Shown here piece by piece: positions 28,806 to 37,470 of a stretch of 64,000 nt of DNA. The notes beneath the pieces were generated by a model. It was not told the origin of the DNA and did not search any database. It saw only the letters and a program-made list of their open reading frames with translations. Where the stretch lies: assembly GCA_964034945.1 (NCBI GenBank), contig OZ035960.1, forward strand, positions 64,527,970-64,591,969. The letters are read 5' to 3'. This DNA comes from Chrysopilus asiliformis (taxonomy: Eukaryota; Arthropoda; Insecta; Diptera; Rhagionidae). The position numbers were made by a program, and so were the translations under genes. Within the stretch, counting starts at the first letter, position 1. Each line of letters starts with the position of its first letter.

Positions 28806-30418
28806 TTAGTTATGTTGATTGATATGAATTAATTTGTTGTTCATTAATTTTAATTTTATTATTCCGAATGGTGTTTTGAATTTAAATTTGACTCGGTTTA
28901 ATTTTAGGACCTTCTTCCTGTCGAAGTTGATAACGGCCTGGATGGTATCTTCGGGAACTTTGGAATCTCTGCACGATGTTGATGGAAGATTTGGTGATGG
29001 TTCTGATTTGCAATTTCGTTTTAATTTGTCATCAATGTGACAATGAAGTGCTTGGACCTGATATCGTTTGTTTACGGACTTTGCGGAATTTGTATCGGAA
29101 TTGGTTTCTACATTAACCAAAGCTGTGGCGAGTAAAGTCTGAGCGGATTGATGTTGTGATGTGAGTGCGGTGACTTCACTAGTTGATGGTGTGGAGTCTG
29201 ATGTAGAAGAACCAAATGCGTCTATATGTATAAGGGTATGATGACGCTGATCACAAATGAAGCACCTTTTTTTGTCTGAACAATTGGCCAACTTGTGACT
29301 GTTTGATAAACAATTTCGGCATAATTTCAATTTTTCCACCTCTTCCAATCGTTTTTTGGAGTTTAATTGCTTGAATCTAAGACACTGATTCGATGAATGG
29401 GTCCCTTGACAAAACACGCATTTGTAATTTTGATTGGTAGATATGAATGACTGTTTTGTCTTTGGATTAAACTCGCTTTTAGATATCGTAGCCTTTCGAT
29501 ACTCAACTGCTTCCAATGTCCTGAATCTAGTTTCGAGAAATGTTTTGAGCTCATTGAAATTTGGGAGCGTTGTTTTTTGTGTTAATGATTGTTCCCATAA
29601 CACAAGAGAATCAGGATGTAACTTTTGAGTGATTAAGTATATTAATATTGGATCCCAATCTGTCATGCTCACACCAAGGTTTTTTAATGCTACTAAGCTC
29701 TCATTAGTTGTATCTAAGAGTTTTTTTTATTATTTTCGGCAGTGTCAGATGCAATGTTTGGCTGTGAGAATAGTCTTTTTAATTCTGTGAAAATTAAAAC
29801 TCTTTTGTTGTTGTATCGAGATTGTAACACGTTCCAAGGTAACATATAATTTGTGTCTGTAGTTTGATAATGGCTGATTAAGTTAGCTGCTTCTCCGCGT
29901 ACACTGGCCTTTAAATAATGTAATTTTTCTACGTTGCTAAGTTTACTTGTATGTATTAGTGATTGGAATAAATCATGGAATGTTACCCAATCAGAATAAT
30001 TACCAGAGAAGTTTGGTAAACTGATTCTTGGAAGTTTGACTGTGTTAGAGTTTGCATTTGTATTTTCTACGAGAGTTTGGTTAGTGAGCTCAGGGGTCAC
30101 TAGTGGTATTTTAAGTTCTTCTAGTTCAGAGCAAAATGATGTGTAAAGTTCCTCGATTGTAAAATAAATATCTTTTTTAAAATATTCATCGTCTTTGTAA
30201 TTTTTTGGACGGCAAGTATAAAGTTTTCGATTATTTGCCTTGAACTCGATCCAATACTCATTCAAACAGAAAAATTTTTTGTTGATGTAGGCGAGAGATG
30301 TGCGTGTAGCTGAATCTTTCTTGAAATTTCGTTTCAGATTAGTGATTTGTTCAGCGAGCATGTCCTGATGGACTAAAATCTCCTCATATGGAGTGAGAGT
30401 TGTGTCTTCTTCACTCAT
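28806..30418 (-). pseudogene. gag: BEL/Pao Gag of the pol-less element, one frameshift
   Basis: 30418-29714 (ATG at 30418) carries the N-terminal helical part and the conserved capsid region (LPRISLPNFSGNYSDWVTFH, then LHYLKASVRGEAANLI and RYNNKR) typical of BEL Gag. The frame shifts at an A-run near 29690-29713 and continues 29672-28806 with two zinc motifs (CVFCQGTHSSNQC and CRNCLSNSHKLANC) and a third CFICDQRHH. The protein ends at a TAA two codons before the Penelope insertion, with no protease or RT after it. Confidence 0.85.
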
Positions 30419-30486
30419 GATTGCAAATCGTATGCAACTTTGGATTGAATTGATTGATAATTTACTAAGTTTGTTTTATTTGTTTC

Positions 30487-30508
30487 TATCCGGCTCGAAG
30501 GACCAAAA
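30487..30508 (-). other. BEL primer-binding site
   Basis: Minus strand TTTTGGTCCTTCGAGCCGG immediately after the LTR end GTAAACA. This is a primer-site type common in BEL/Pao elements. Confidence 0.75.
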
Positions 30509-30926
30509 TGTTTACGCACAGCTCGAGTAAACGTATAATCGGAACAGAAACAAATAAGAAACCAGCACATTTAATTGTAAAATATATTAACTTTATATTT
30601 TCAATTTTAATATATATATAATTCAATCAATTCTAAATCGTCAAAGTTGTTGAATGAAATGTTTGTAAATAATTAAATCCTTTAGAATAATTCTAGTGAC
30701 ATTAATTCAAAGTTATAAAATTTGCGTTTAGTAATAATTCAATGATGATTTCAAATTCTGATGCGGAATCCAATATTGTTGCAATTCACGGTACTGCGTT
30801 GATAGTAAAAAATGTGCCCAATACGGCTGGTTGGTTGATTGTAAAACAGCGGTTGACCAGGCAAGGCTGGTATGTTGGTCGCAAAAACGACGGTTTTAGG
30901 TTAGGATCTTCCGGCGGTACGGAACA
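30509..30926 (-). repeat. 5' LTR of the gag-only BEL element
   Basis: 418 bp, from TGTTCCGTACC (30926) to GCGTAAACA (30509) on the minus strand. Relative to the 3' LTR it has a deletion that removes all but one minisatellite unit and the adjoining 350 bp (junction at CGACGG/TTTTAGG, 30893). Confidence 0.85.
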
Positions 30927-30931
30927 CTAGT

Positions 30932-31448
30932 GGATAGACAACATTCTTTGTCCTGCTGTGTGGAGCGTAAATGAACAGATCTTTTGGTTTGCCAACGCGT
31001 GAGCATGCTACATACAGCTGTCCATGGGCAAAACATGGATTTTTCAAGTTAATTCCACAAACTTGTAGCGACTGGCCTTGCGCTTTATTGGGCGCGTTTA
31101 TTCCGGTGTTAAGATGGCACTGCCAATCTGCAGGGATTTTGCTGCATTTTCTCTGCGGAACTCATCGCAAACAGTGCGAAATACAAAATGTCACAATTCT
31201 GAGGTTAAAACAGCACTGCCAGAATATAATTCCGTTCATACCGCCTGAAAATAGCAGCGCTAAAAATTAACAGTGCCAAAAACCTACTGCTCAACTGGCA
31301 GGCATTGCTAAAGTAAAATGCGTTTAGACCGGCGCTACATTGAAAAAACTGCCACTTTAGCACCGGTATAAACGCGCCCATTGATTGTCATGGCAAATGC
31401 CAGTCGTACTGGAAACTGCAACCGTTTGAATTGGAATGGTATATCAGT
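30932..31448 (-). pseudogene. Helitron helicase (PIF1-like), C-terminal motifs, split by a MITE
   Basis: Minus-strand codons give FKRLQFPVRLAFAMTIN up to 31383. After a 290-bp TIR element they give KAQGQSLQV, NLKNPCFAH and GQLYVACSRVG down to 30932. These are the last superfamily-1 helicase motifs of Rep-helicase proteins, which drive rolling-circle transposition. The fragment ends at the BEL insertion and its last few codons and stop are at 8240-8226. The Rep nuclease domain and upstream helicase motifs are not in the window, so the copy is dead. Confidence 0.9.
31090..31379. mobile_element. 290-bp TIR element in the Helitron helicase
   Basis: Inverted ends GGGCGCGTTTATWCCGGTG (about 30 bp, few mismatches) with ATT at 31087-31089 and 31380-31382. 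Removing the element and one ATT restores the helicase frame between ...MTIN and KAQG. Internal GCACTGCCA-type motifs recur on both strands. A 3-bp duplication suggests a Harbinger-like relative, but the ends are not diagnostic. Confidence 0.8.
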
Positions 31449-31496
31449 GGGCATGAATCAAACACAATTGATTGTATTTGATTCATGATCAGTGGG
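31443..31496. repeat. 36-bp palindrome flanked by a 9-bp duplication
   Basis: ATCAGTGGG at 31443-31451 and 31488-31496 flanks a 36-bp near-palindrome (31452-31487, 16 of 18 positions pair). It sits in the Helitron helicase frame just upstream of the conserved ITDIPFQF-like region. Confidence 0.7.
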
Positions 31497-31499
31497 TAT

Positions 31500-31860
31500 C
31501 ATTTCATCTCATTTCATCTCATTTATTCTCATTTGATGTCATTTCATCTCTTTTGATCTCATTTCATATCATTTCATCTCATTTATTCTCATTTGATGTC
31601 ATTTCATCTCATTTGATCTCAATTCATATCATTTCATCTCATTTCATCTCATTTCATCTCATTTGATCTCATTTCATCTCATTTCATCTCATTTCATCTC
31701 ATTTATTCTCATTTGATCTCATTTCATCTCATTTATTCTCATTTGATGTCATTTCATCTCATTTGATCTCATTTCATCTCATTTGATCTCATTTCATATC
31801 ATTTCATCTCATTTGATCTCATTTCAATTCAATTGATCTCATTTCAATTCAATTGATCTC
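31500..31860. repeat. 10-bp tandem array, consensus ATTTCATCTC
   Basis: About 36 decamers in exact register, with variants ATTTATTCTC, ATTTGATGTC, ATTTGATCTC and ATTTCATATC. Some variants recur in blocks, suggesting expansion of higher-order groups. It abuts the broken Helitron helicase. Confidence 0.95.
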
Positions 31861-32231
31861 ACTTCAACACCATCCCAAAACCCATCCGAAGACCCATCAA
31901 TACCATCCCAAAACCCACCCGAAGACCCATAAATACCATCCCAAAACCCATCAATACCATCCCAAAACCCACCCGAAGACCCATCAATACCATCCCAAAA
32001 CCCATCAATACCATCCCAAAACCCATCAATACCATCCCAAAACCCACCCGAAGACAATATCCCAAAACCCACCCGAAAACCCATAAATACCATCCCAAAA
32101 CCCATCCGAAGATCCATCAATACCATCCCAAAACCCACCCGAAAACTCATCAATACCATCCCAAAACCCACCCGAAAACCCATCAATACCATCCCAAAAC
32201 CCATCCAATCAAAACCATCCCAAAACCCACA
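31861..32231. repeat. compound 21/33-bp tandem array
   Basis: Units are built from CCATCCCAAAACCCA followed either by TCAATA (21-bp unit) or by CCCGAAGACCCATCAATA (33-bp unit). Both lengths are multiples of three, so repetitive frames are open on both strands; none is likely to be a gene. Confidence 0.95.
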
Positions 32232-32261
32232 CAAAAAGACAAACATTAATTTATATATATA

Positions 32262-33168
32262 CAGTGGAATCCGGTTATAACGACCTCCAACAAATCTGGT
32301 CGTTATATCCGGTTGTTCGTTATAACCGATTCATATTTTTAAAGGTTTCTAAAATACAAAATATTTATTGCAAATCGTCCGTACATTAAAAAATTAAATT
32401 TATTTAATTTTTCTGCAGATATTGAGTAATCTGTGTTTGTTTGGATTTTTGGTGCAAGAACTCCTTTTCAATTTTCTTTTCAATTCTTAGCACAGCTTCT
32501 TTTGAAATCTCATCAAAAATGTTATTGAATAATAGGAATGAACTCAATGTCGTAATACCCCGAAGTGCTTCATTGACTGAAGGTATGACACAACCTGTTT
32601 CGGAAATTTTCCCCCGATTTTAAAATTATGTATTGTGATGCATAAAACATTATTTACCAGTAGTATCTTCTTCATCCTTTTCCTCGACACTAAATTGTCG
32701 CCTTTTAGCATTCATTGTGGAATTCACAGTATAAACTACGAAATAAACTGAATTAACACAACGTAGATGCACAAAACTTTGACATAACTGATTAGGGGAA
32801 TTCCCGAAAACTTCCAACTTTCAATTAATGACTTAAGCAAATGACGTTTAGAAGTGCAACAAGTTTGCAAATTGGGCAAAAACTAGGGTATCTGACATGG
32901 CGGCCAATTTAGAACATTTGTTAAAAACTTAATCTACCAGATTTTGATTTTTTTTCTATGAGATCTTAAGTTTGGGTCGTTATAAACGATATTTTTTCTG
33001 TTTTCGTAGAAAAAGGTGTCGTTAAAGCCGATATGTCGTTATATCCGGTGTCGTTATAACCAATACCAAAACGCACAGAGTCTTATGGGCTCTGGCCGGG
33101 ACCTAAGAAATGTGTCGTTAAAGCCGGTATGTCGTTATAACCGGTGTCGTTATAAGCGGATTCCACTG
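32262..33168. mobile_element. pogo/Tigger-type element, internally deleted
   Basis: TA at 32260-32261 and 33169-33170 flanks inverted ends CAGTGGAATCCGGTTATAA (left) and TTATAAGCGGATTCCACTG (right). GTCGTTATA-type motifs are repeated several times near both ends. It keeps a fragment of transposase on the minus strand. Confidence 0.8.
32407..32604 (-). pseudogene. Tigger/pogo transposase C-terminal remnant
   Basis: The minus-strand frame reads CVIPSVNEALRGITTLSSF, FDEISKEAVLRIEKKIEKEF and KQTQITQYLQ. The helical end followed by a KQ-x-x-IT motif resembles the C-terminus of Tigger-type transposases. The DDD catalytic region is missing. Identification is moderate, but it is supported by the pogo-type ends of the carrier. 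Confidence 0.55.
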
Positions 33169-33170
33169 TA

Positions 33171-33502
33171 TATAGATTGATAGAATTATTTTTTGATTTT
33201 AATTTCTCGACATGTCAAAATAAAATCGTTGCCTACTAAAAAATAAATTCTTACATTGTTTCTAAATTCTTACAGTTATTTTTGATGAAACTGTATAGGG
33301 CGGGGGGAGGAGTAATGCAAAATCGTCATTCTATATACACAAACCATCCTCTCTTCAAAACCTACTTTATGTAAAAGTTTGAACTCAATCGGACTGGTAG
33401 TTTTTGAGATTTTTGGAAACAAACAGAAATTATTACAGACAAATATTCATTTTTATATATAAAGATTATATATAAAGACTAGGCGTACTTAATTTAATAC
33501 GG
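33171..33502. other. unassigned AT-rich sequence
   Basis: No protein or terminal repeat is recognised. A CTTTATGTAAAAGTTTGAACTC stretch near 33365 looks like dispersed repeat sequence but has no second copy here. Confidence 0.3.
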
Positions 33503-33716
33503 GGGGCTCAGAACTGGATTTTGGGATAATTTCCACATTTACACATAATTCTTTTTTTATCCAAATTGTTGAGGAATATGTATATGTTAATTTAATTTAA
33601 ACATTCCATACTTTCGACCAGTAAGTATAAGTTTCTCAGAAAGTATACGGAAGCCAAATAAAATATGGTATGAAGTGAAAAAAGGCTTAAGGGGGCTCAG
33701 ATCAGGGTATTTTACC
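33503..33716. repeat. 214-bp repeat with two GGGGCTCAGA motifs
   Basis: GGGGGCTCAGAACTGG at the left and GGGGGCTCAGATCAGGGTA near the right, ending TTTTACCCT. A deleted, inverted copy is at 6717-6763. Confidence 0.5.
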
Positions 33717-33822
33717 CTATTAAGCGAAATATTAGATATATTTGAAGAACATATGGGTTATTCTGCTCCTTTTGTAGGTCGAAAATGTCTCCATGGTCAG
33801 TTCAACGAAATAATAACATATA

Positions 33823-33981
33823 CAGTAAAACCCGCTTATAAGGAAAACCCTCTTACAAGATCACATTTTAAAAACCCATTGTAATGTATAATCGTGTATT
33901 TTACCCCGCTTATAAGGAAACCCCGCATATTAGCAACAAAAATGCTGCCAAATTGAAATTGCTTATAAGCGGGTTTTACTG
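33823..33981. mobile_element. 159-bp pogo/Tigger MITE
   Basis: TA at 33821-33822 and 33982-33983. Ends CAGTAAAACCCGCTTATAAG and its complement, with an internal CCCGCTTATAAGGAAA copy at 33905. Confidence 0.9.
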
Positions 33982-34382
33982 TAACTCATTAGATCGATAA
34001 ATAATGAAATACTTTGTTTTTAAAAACTGGTCCTTCGATTTTTAGTTTAAAAAAAATCGTTTTCACGGGAATGACGCTCTTTTTCTGCGCGTATCTGTTT
34101 ATCATTGGCTGCTCTACCAGCGGTTTTGCGTCGTCTCATAATACTAAAGAAGGATGTAAGTATTTCGCATTGATTACAACTTAGTAAATGTTAAAAAAAA
34201 AATATATAAAAGTTAATACCAAACATAAGTCATTTCCGTGACATTATCGTCATTCCCATGACTAAGAGCGAAACACGGGAATGATGAAAAACGAAGTTTT
34301 TTCTTCTCAAAACCAAAACTATAAACCCACTTGACATAACCCCACTTTTGCATTTCGTAACACACTAGTCACTTGTAAATTG

Positions 34383-34497
34383 ATGTGGAATTGGAAAGAC
34401 GTGAGCGACAGCATTCGGTGATTTTCATAATACCAAAAGTAAGCGCCGTGACTTGCTTTCCACAGTGCGATGGTCGCCGTGACTCCCATAATAGGAC
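34383..34497. repeat. terminal fragment of a Harbinger-like element
   Basis: The right end, CCGTGACTCCCATAATAGGAC, is the inverted counterpart of the start of the Harbinger copy at 6142 (GACCTATTATGAAAGTCACGG). Internal GTGATTTTCATAATACC and GCCGTGACTTGC repeats agree. The left limit is not defined. Confidence 0.4.
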
Positions 34498-34890
34498 TAA
34501 AAGGCTAAACAGAATGCGAGCGGCAACGGCGGGCGTTCGCGTCATTTTTTTTAAACCAATGGAGCGCAATTGAAGCTGACAGAATGACGACGGCAACGGC
34601 GCCGTCGCCGCTGAGTTTGAACCAAATCCAAAAAGTGCCGCGGCGGCAAATTTTTAGTTACAAGACCCACCACGAGCATCGCTACTATCTATGCAAAAGT
34701 ATTTACGATTTTCACCACGAGTGGCACTACTATAGGTATTTTTGACAGTCGTGTTCGGTTGTTTTTTCGACATTCTGATTCAACTGGTATCCTGATTCAA
34801 TTGGTGTCCTGTACAGCGATTTTTGTGCAAAAGGTGATAATTTTCCCGTGATCTTTCCCGTGATAAATGAAATGGGAAGTTTTTCAAATT

Positions 34891-35091
34891 TCAATTCAGA
34901 AAGTCACAAGACTGGGAAATTTTATCTCGAAAACAAAAAAAAAATTGGATTTGGGAACCCGGTTGCCCTGTAGTTTTTTGTGGTGGCCCTTTTCTGTTGA
35001 CCTCCCTTGTTATCTCTTCCCAAACACGCTGTTTGTTGGCTTTTCCGTTGGAGGTTAGACGGCGGTGCAAAACAGAGAAGTGCTTCTCCAC
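34891..35091 (-). pseudogene. Myb/SANT-like DNA-binding protein of Harbinger, fragment
   Basis: 66 codons. RRLTSNGKANKQRVWEEITR and EVNRKGPP fit the last two helices of the Myb/SANT-like domain that Harbinger elements encode as a partner of the transposase (nuclear import and terminal binding in known systems). The region after PPQKT is not conserved and the frame soon ends. Confidence 0.5.
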
Positions 35092-35577
35092 TAAATTTAT
35101 GAGAAGCAGCCGATGTTCCGCCGTTGGCCTAGCAACCTAAACATTAACAATTTTAACATTAATTTATTCAAATATGATTATTAAACTTACCCGTGACATT
35201 TTTTCGCGAATCAATCAACACACAAAAATTGAAATTCAAGTTCAAATTCGATTTATTGCGGCTTATATTTACACAAAATTTTTTTACAGATGAAGTTTTG
35301 ATTTTATTTTATAACGATGGAGGAGACACATCTAATATGACAGGAATTCGCGTATTACAAATTTCCACACACAAAACAAAACTCAGCCACCCTCGAAAAA
35401 TCTCGGTGCGTCAGTGACAGTTCAAAGTGAAGAGCACAGCTAGTGTGACCATATACAAATTTCGAGGGAGATTTCCACTCGACTTTCCAATAAAATCTCA
35501 CCAATACAGGTGCATGCGAACAAGCATACATTGACAGGAATTTGTGTCTTTATTGTTATCACGGCTTTTATCACTTA

Positions 35578-35883
35578 TCACCTTTTGCACAAAAATCGCT
35601 GTACTGATTCAATTGGTGTCCTGATTGCATGTTTTGCTAATTTTTCACACAATAATCTGGGAAATGTATCAAATTGGGTGATATACATTCTCGCTAGCAA
35701 ATAAAAATGTTCGGGATCCTTAATTTTCATCTCTCGAAATGTTTTTAGGAAAAATCCATATTGATGTCTCGTCTGATTAATTTCTCGAACCCACCAACGT
35801 ATATTTCCCACAAGATTGCAGTATTTCTCATAAGCGAGATAAACTGTTGATACTATTTGCACTATTTTGAAAACTTTATCCAC
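35578..35883 (-). pseudogene. Harbinger/HARBI1-like nuclease N-terminus
   Basis: 101 codons. WWVREINQTRHQYGFFLKTF, then DPEHFYLLARMYITQFDTF and RLLCEKLAKHAIRTPI, is the N-terminal pattern of HARBI1/ALP1-like nucleases. The frame ends at 35578 in the internal inverted repeat; the catalytic part is deleted. Confidence 0.75.
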
Positions 35884-36100
35884 ATGTTTAACCGAATAGT
35901 AACATTTGACAGCAAATGCCGCCGTCCGCCGTTGACGCTTCTCATTGTGTCAAGTCGGCGTCATCTGACGACGGCACCAAGCCGGCCGCCGTTGCCGCTT
36001 GCCGTTGCCGCTCGCATTCTGTTTAGCTTTTAATAGTTTTAGTCAAAACCTGCTCAGTGTTTTTATTCATCTCCTTTGGCAATTTTCAATTTACTCCCCT

Positions 36101-36116
36101 CCCCCCCCCCCCCCCC
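36101..36116. repeat. poly-C run
   Basis: Sixteen uninterrupted C, preceded by CTCCCCT. Unusual in this AT-rich context and prone to assembly or sequencing error. Confidence 0.95.
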
Positions 36117-36772
36117 TAGCTATGGCGCAAATAGTTTGGTATTTGAAAATGAAGGTTTTTACAAATATTAGGAATTGGCTTGTATTTAACTAGGGATTGC
36201 AAATTTACCGAACTTTGTCATTACCGGTAACGCGGTAAAATATAAAACGCAATGAGGGAATTCACAGTCCTCTTTTAAAATGCGGGTAAATTTACCGCTC
36301 GGTAATTCAGTCAAATTTAACAGATTTTTACCGAGACGGTAACTTGGTTCATGTAAAAATGAATTACCGGATTCGGTAATTGTATACATGCCTCGAGTCG
36401 TGTTTTTCAGCCTCGGTATTCGGTATCAAGAATCAACCGCGAGTGGCGCTAGTAATGTTTTTAGTTGTCAAATTTTCTCGCTGGTTTTTTGTTAATCTCA
36501 TCGGACTGCAATTTTTTTCAATTTTGATAGCCGTTTCCACAAAAGAAATTCAAAAGAATACATCAAACATGGATTTAAAGGTATGTGATATATTTTACAA
36601 TCAAATTCGCAGTTCATGATTTGGTCACGTATCAAATAAAAGCGCTGTTCTCAAATCTGTGCTGTGGGATGTTCACAGCAGAATATTTTCAGTCTTTTAA
36701 TATTACCGAAAATACCGAATACCGAATACCGAAGAGGATTGTGAATACCCTCAATATAATATAATAATATTA

Positions 36773-36896
36773 AGAATAATAAACCAAAATTCTCACCACT
36801 TTGTTGAGCTATTTTGAGAAGCTTGCTTATGTTTATGCATAAGCAAGCTTCTCAAAATAGCTCAACAAAGTGGTGAGAATTTTGGTTTATTATTCT
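36773..36896. repeat. perfect 59-bp inverted repeat with 6-nt loop
   Basis: Left arm 36773-36831, loop TTTATG, right arm 36838-36896. The arms pair without any mismatch by direct reading. It lies in the left part of hAT element 1. It could fold as a long cruciform or hairpin RNA; no flanking duplication is evident. Confidence 0.95.
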
Positions 36897-37309
36897 TATG
36901 TTTATGTTATCTATTTTAAAAACTTTTTTTTGCACAGAAATATATATTACTTACTGTACTCAGTGGCGGTCCTAGCCAAATTTTTAGGTGGTGCGAGATC
37001 TCAAAGTGGCGCCCCTCCAAATACAAAACTTTAGTGTTCCTTCTATGCAGTTGCTTACTCGTCATTTTGCTGCACAGAATTTACATTGAGACAAAATTGA
37101 ATGTAATTTTTCACATCTATCAACAGTATCAGACGACCAAATATCTATGGTATATATGAGACGAAAACTTTTCCAGATGAGAAATAATACAATTAATATT
37201 TTGTTCGACAACTTTTATTTAAACTTTTTGCTGCAGACAGTAATCACTAATGAAAATTAAAAAAAAAATAAAAGGACAACCAATTTGATAAAAAAAAACT
37301 TAGATGACA

Positions 37310-37467
37310 ACTTTTATAGCTTTTGCGCTTGCAATTTTTTTTATTAAGTCGGAATAATTTAACTCCTGGGTAATAGCATTTTCTATGGATCTGACAGTCT
37401 TTCCTCACACACAGTAGAACGTAGGTAAGTTTTTATAAGTTTTAATTTACTGAAACTTCGTTCTCCT
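37310..37467 (-). pseudogene. hAT transposase, end of dimerisation domain
   Basis: The frame reads GERSFSKLKLIKTYLRSTV, CEERLSDP (then an in-frame stop) and ENAITQELNYSDLIKKIA, the hATC dimerisation hallmark. It continues in frame from VTVA at 38928-38916, once the 37471-38915 element is removed. Confidence 0.85.
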
Positions 37468-37470
37468 TTA

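Larger units (their letters stand above)
8242..30926 (-). mobile_element. BEL/Pao retrotransposon with gag but no pol, host of the Penelope nest
   Basis: Minus-strand element bounded by LTRs that begin TGTTCC and end GTAAACA, with the 5-bp duplication CTAGT at 8237-8241 and 30927-30931. The 5' LTR is 30509-30926, followed by a primer-binding site, gag (30418-28806), and, after the Penelope insertion, a polypurine tract (GGCGGGGAGTA at 10696-10686) and the 3' LTR 10685-8242. Apart from inserted elements the internal region is only about 1.8 kb. Protease, RT, RNase H and integrase are absent, so it would depend on a partner element. It interrupts the Helitron helicase 3' end. Confidence 0.85.
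7516..31499 (-). mobile_element. Helitron (minus strand), 3' part, interrupted by a BEL element
   Basis: Pieces of one minus-strand Helitron lie at both sides of the BEL insertion: helicase C-terminal codons at 31448-31380 and 31086-30932, and the last codons plus 3' UTR at 8240-7516. With the BEL, its duplicated CTAGT and the 31.1-kb MITE removed, the helicase frame reads through to a TAA at 8228-8226. The 3' terminus at 7519-7516 is CTAG followed by T and directly preceded by a GC hairpin (GGGGCGGAGCCCC). The same terminus recurs at 51.6 kb. The 5' part is absent: a 10-bp satellite array starts at 31500. Confidence 0.8.
34501..36030 (-). mobile_element. Harbinger transposon remnant with Myb-like and nuclease genes
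   Basis: TAA at 34498-34500 and 36031-36033 flanks inverted ends of about 30 bp with one mismatch (AAGGCTAAACAGAATGCGAG...). The 3-bp TAA duplication and the presence of both a Myb/SANT-like and a nuclease fragment are the Harbinger signature. A second inverted pair, TGTACAGCGATTTTTGTGCA (34812) and its complement (35583), sits inside with TGATTCAATTGGTGTCCTG. Both genes are truncated. Confidence 0.8.

Noticed and set aside
30896..30931. CACTAGT after a GC hairpin read as a Helitron 3' end
   Set aside because: The same sequence begins the BEL LTR on the minus strand, and CTAG belongs to the CTAGT duplication also present at 8237-8241.
30971..31270. 99-codon plus-strand protein
   Set aside because: Opposite strand of the Helitron helicase motifs and a MITE.
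31500..31860. CRISPR-like array
   Set aside because: Direct 10-bp tandem units without spacers in a eukaryotic sequence; a simple satellite.
31839..32246. Phe/Trp/Gly/Met-rich and His/Pro/Lys-rich repeat proteins
   Set aside because: Frames across a 21/33-bp tandem array, open on both strands only because of the unit length.
32441..32623. 60-codon plus-strand protein
   Set aside because: Shadow of the Tigger transposase remnant on the minus strand.
36380..36619. 79-codon protein as hAT transposase
   Set aside because: Hydrophobic low-complexity frame in hAT element 1 with no transposase motif.
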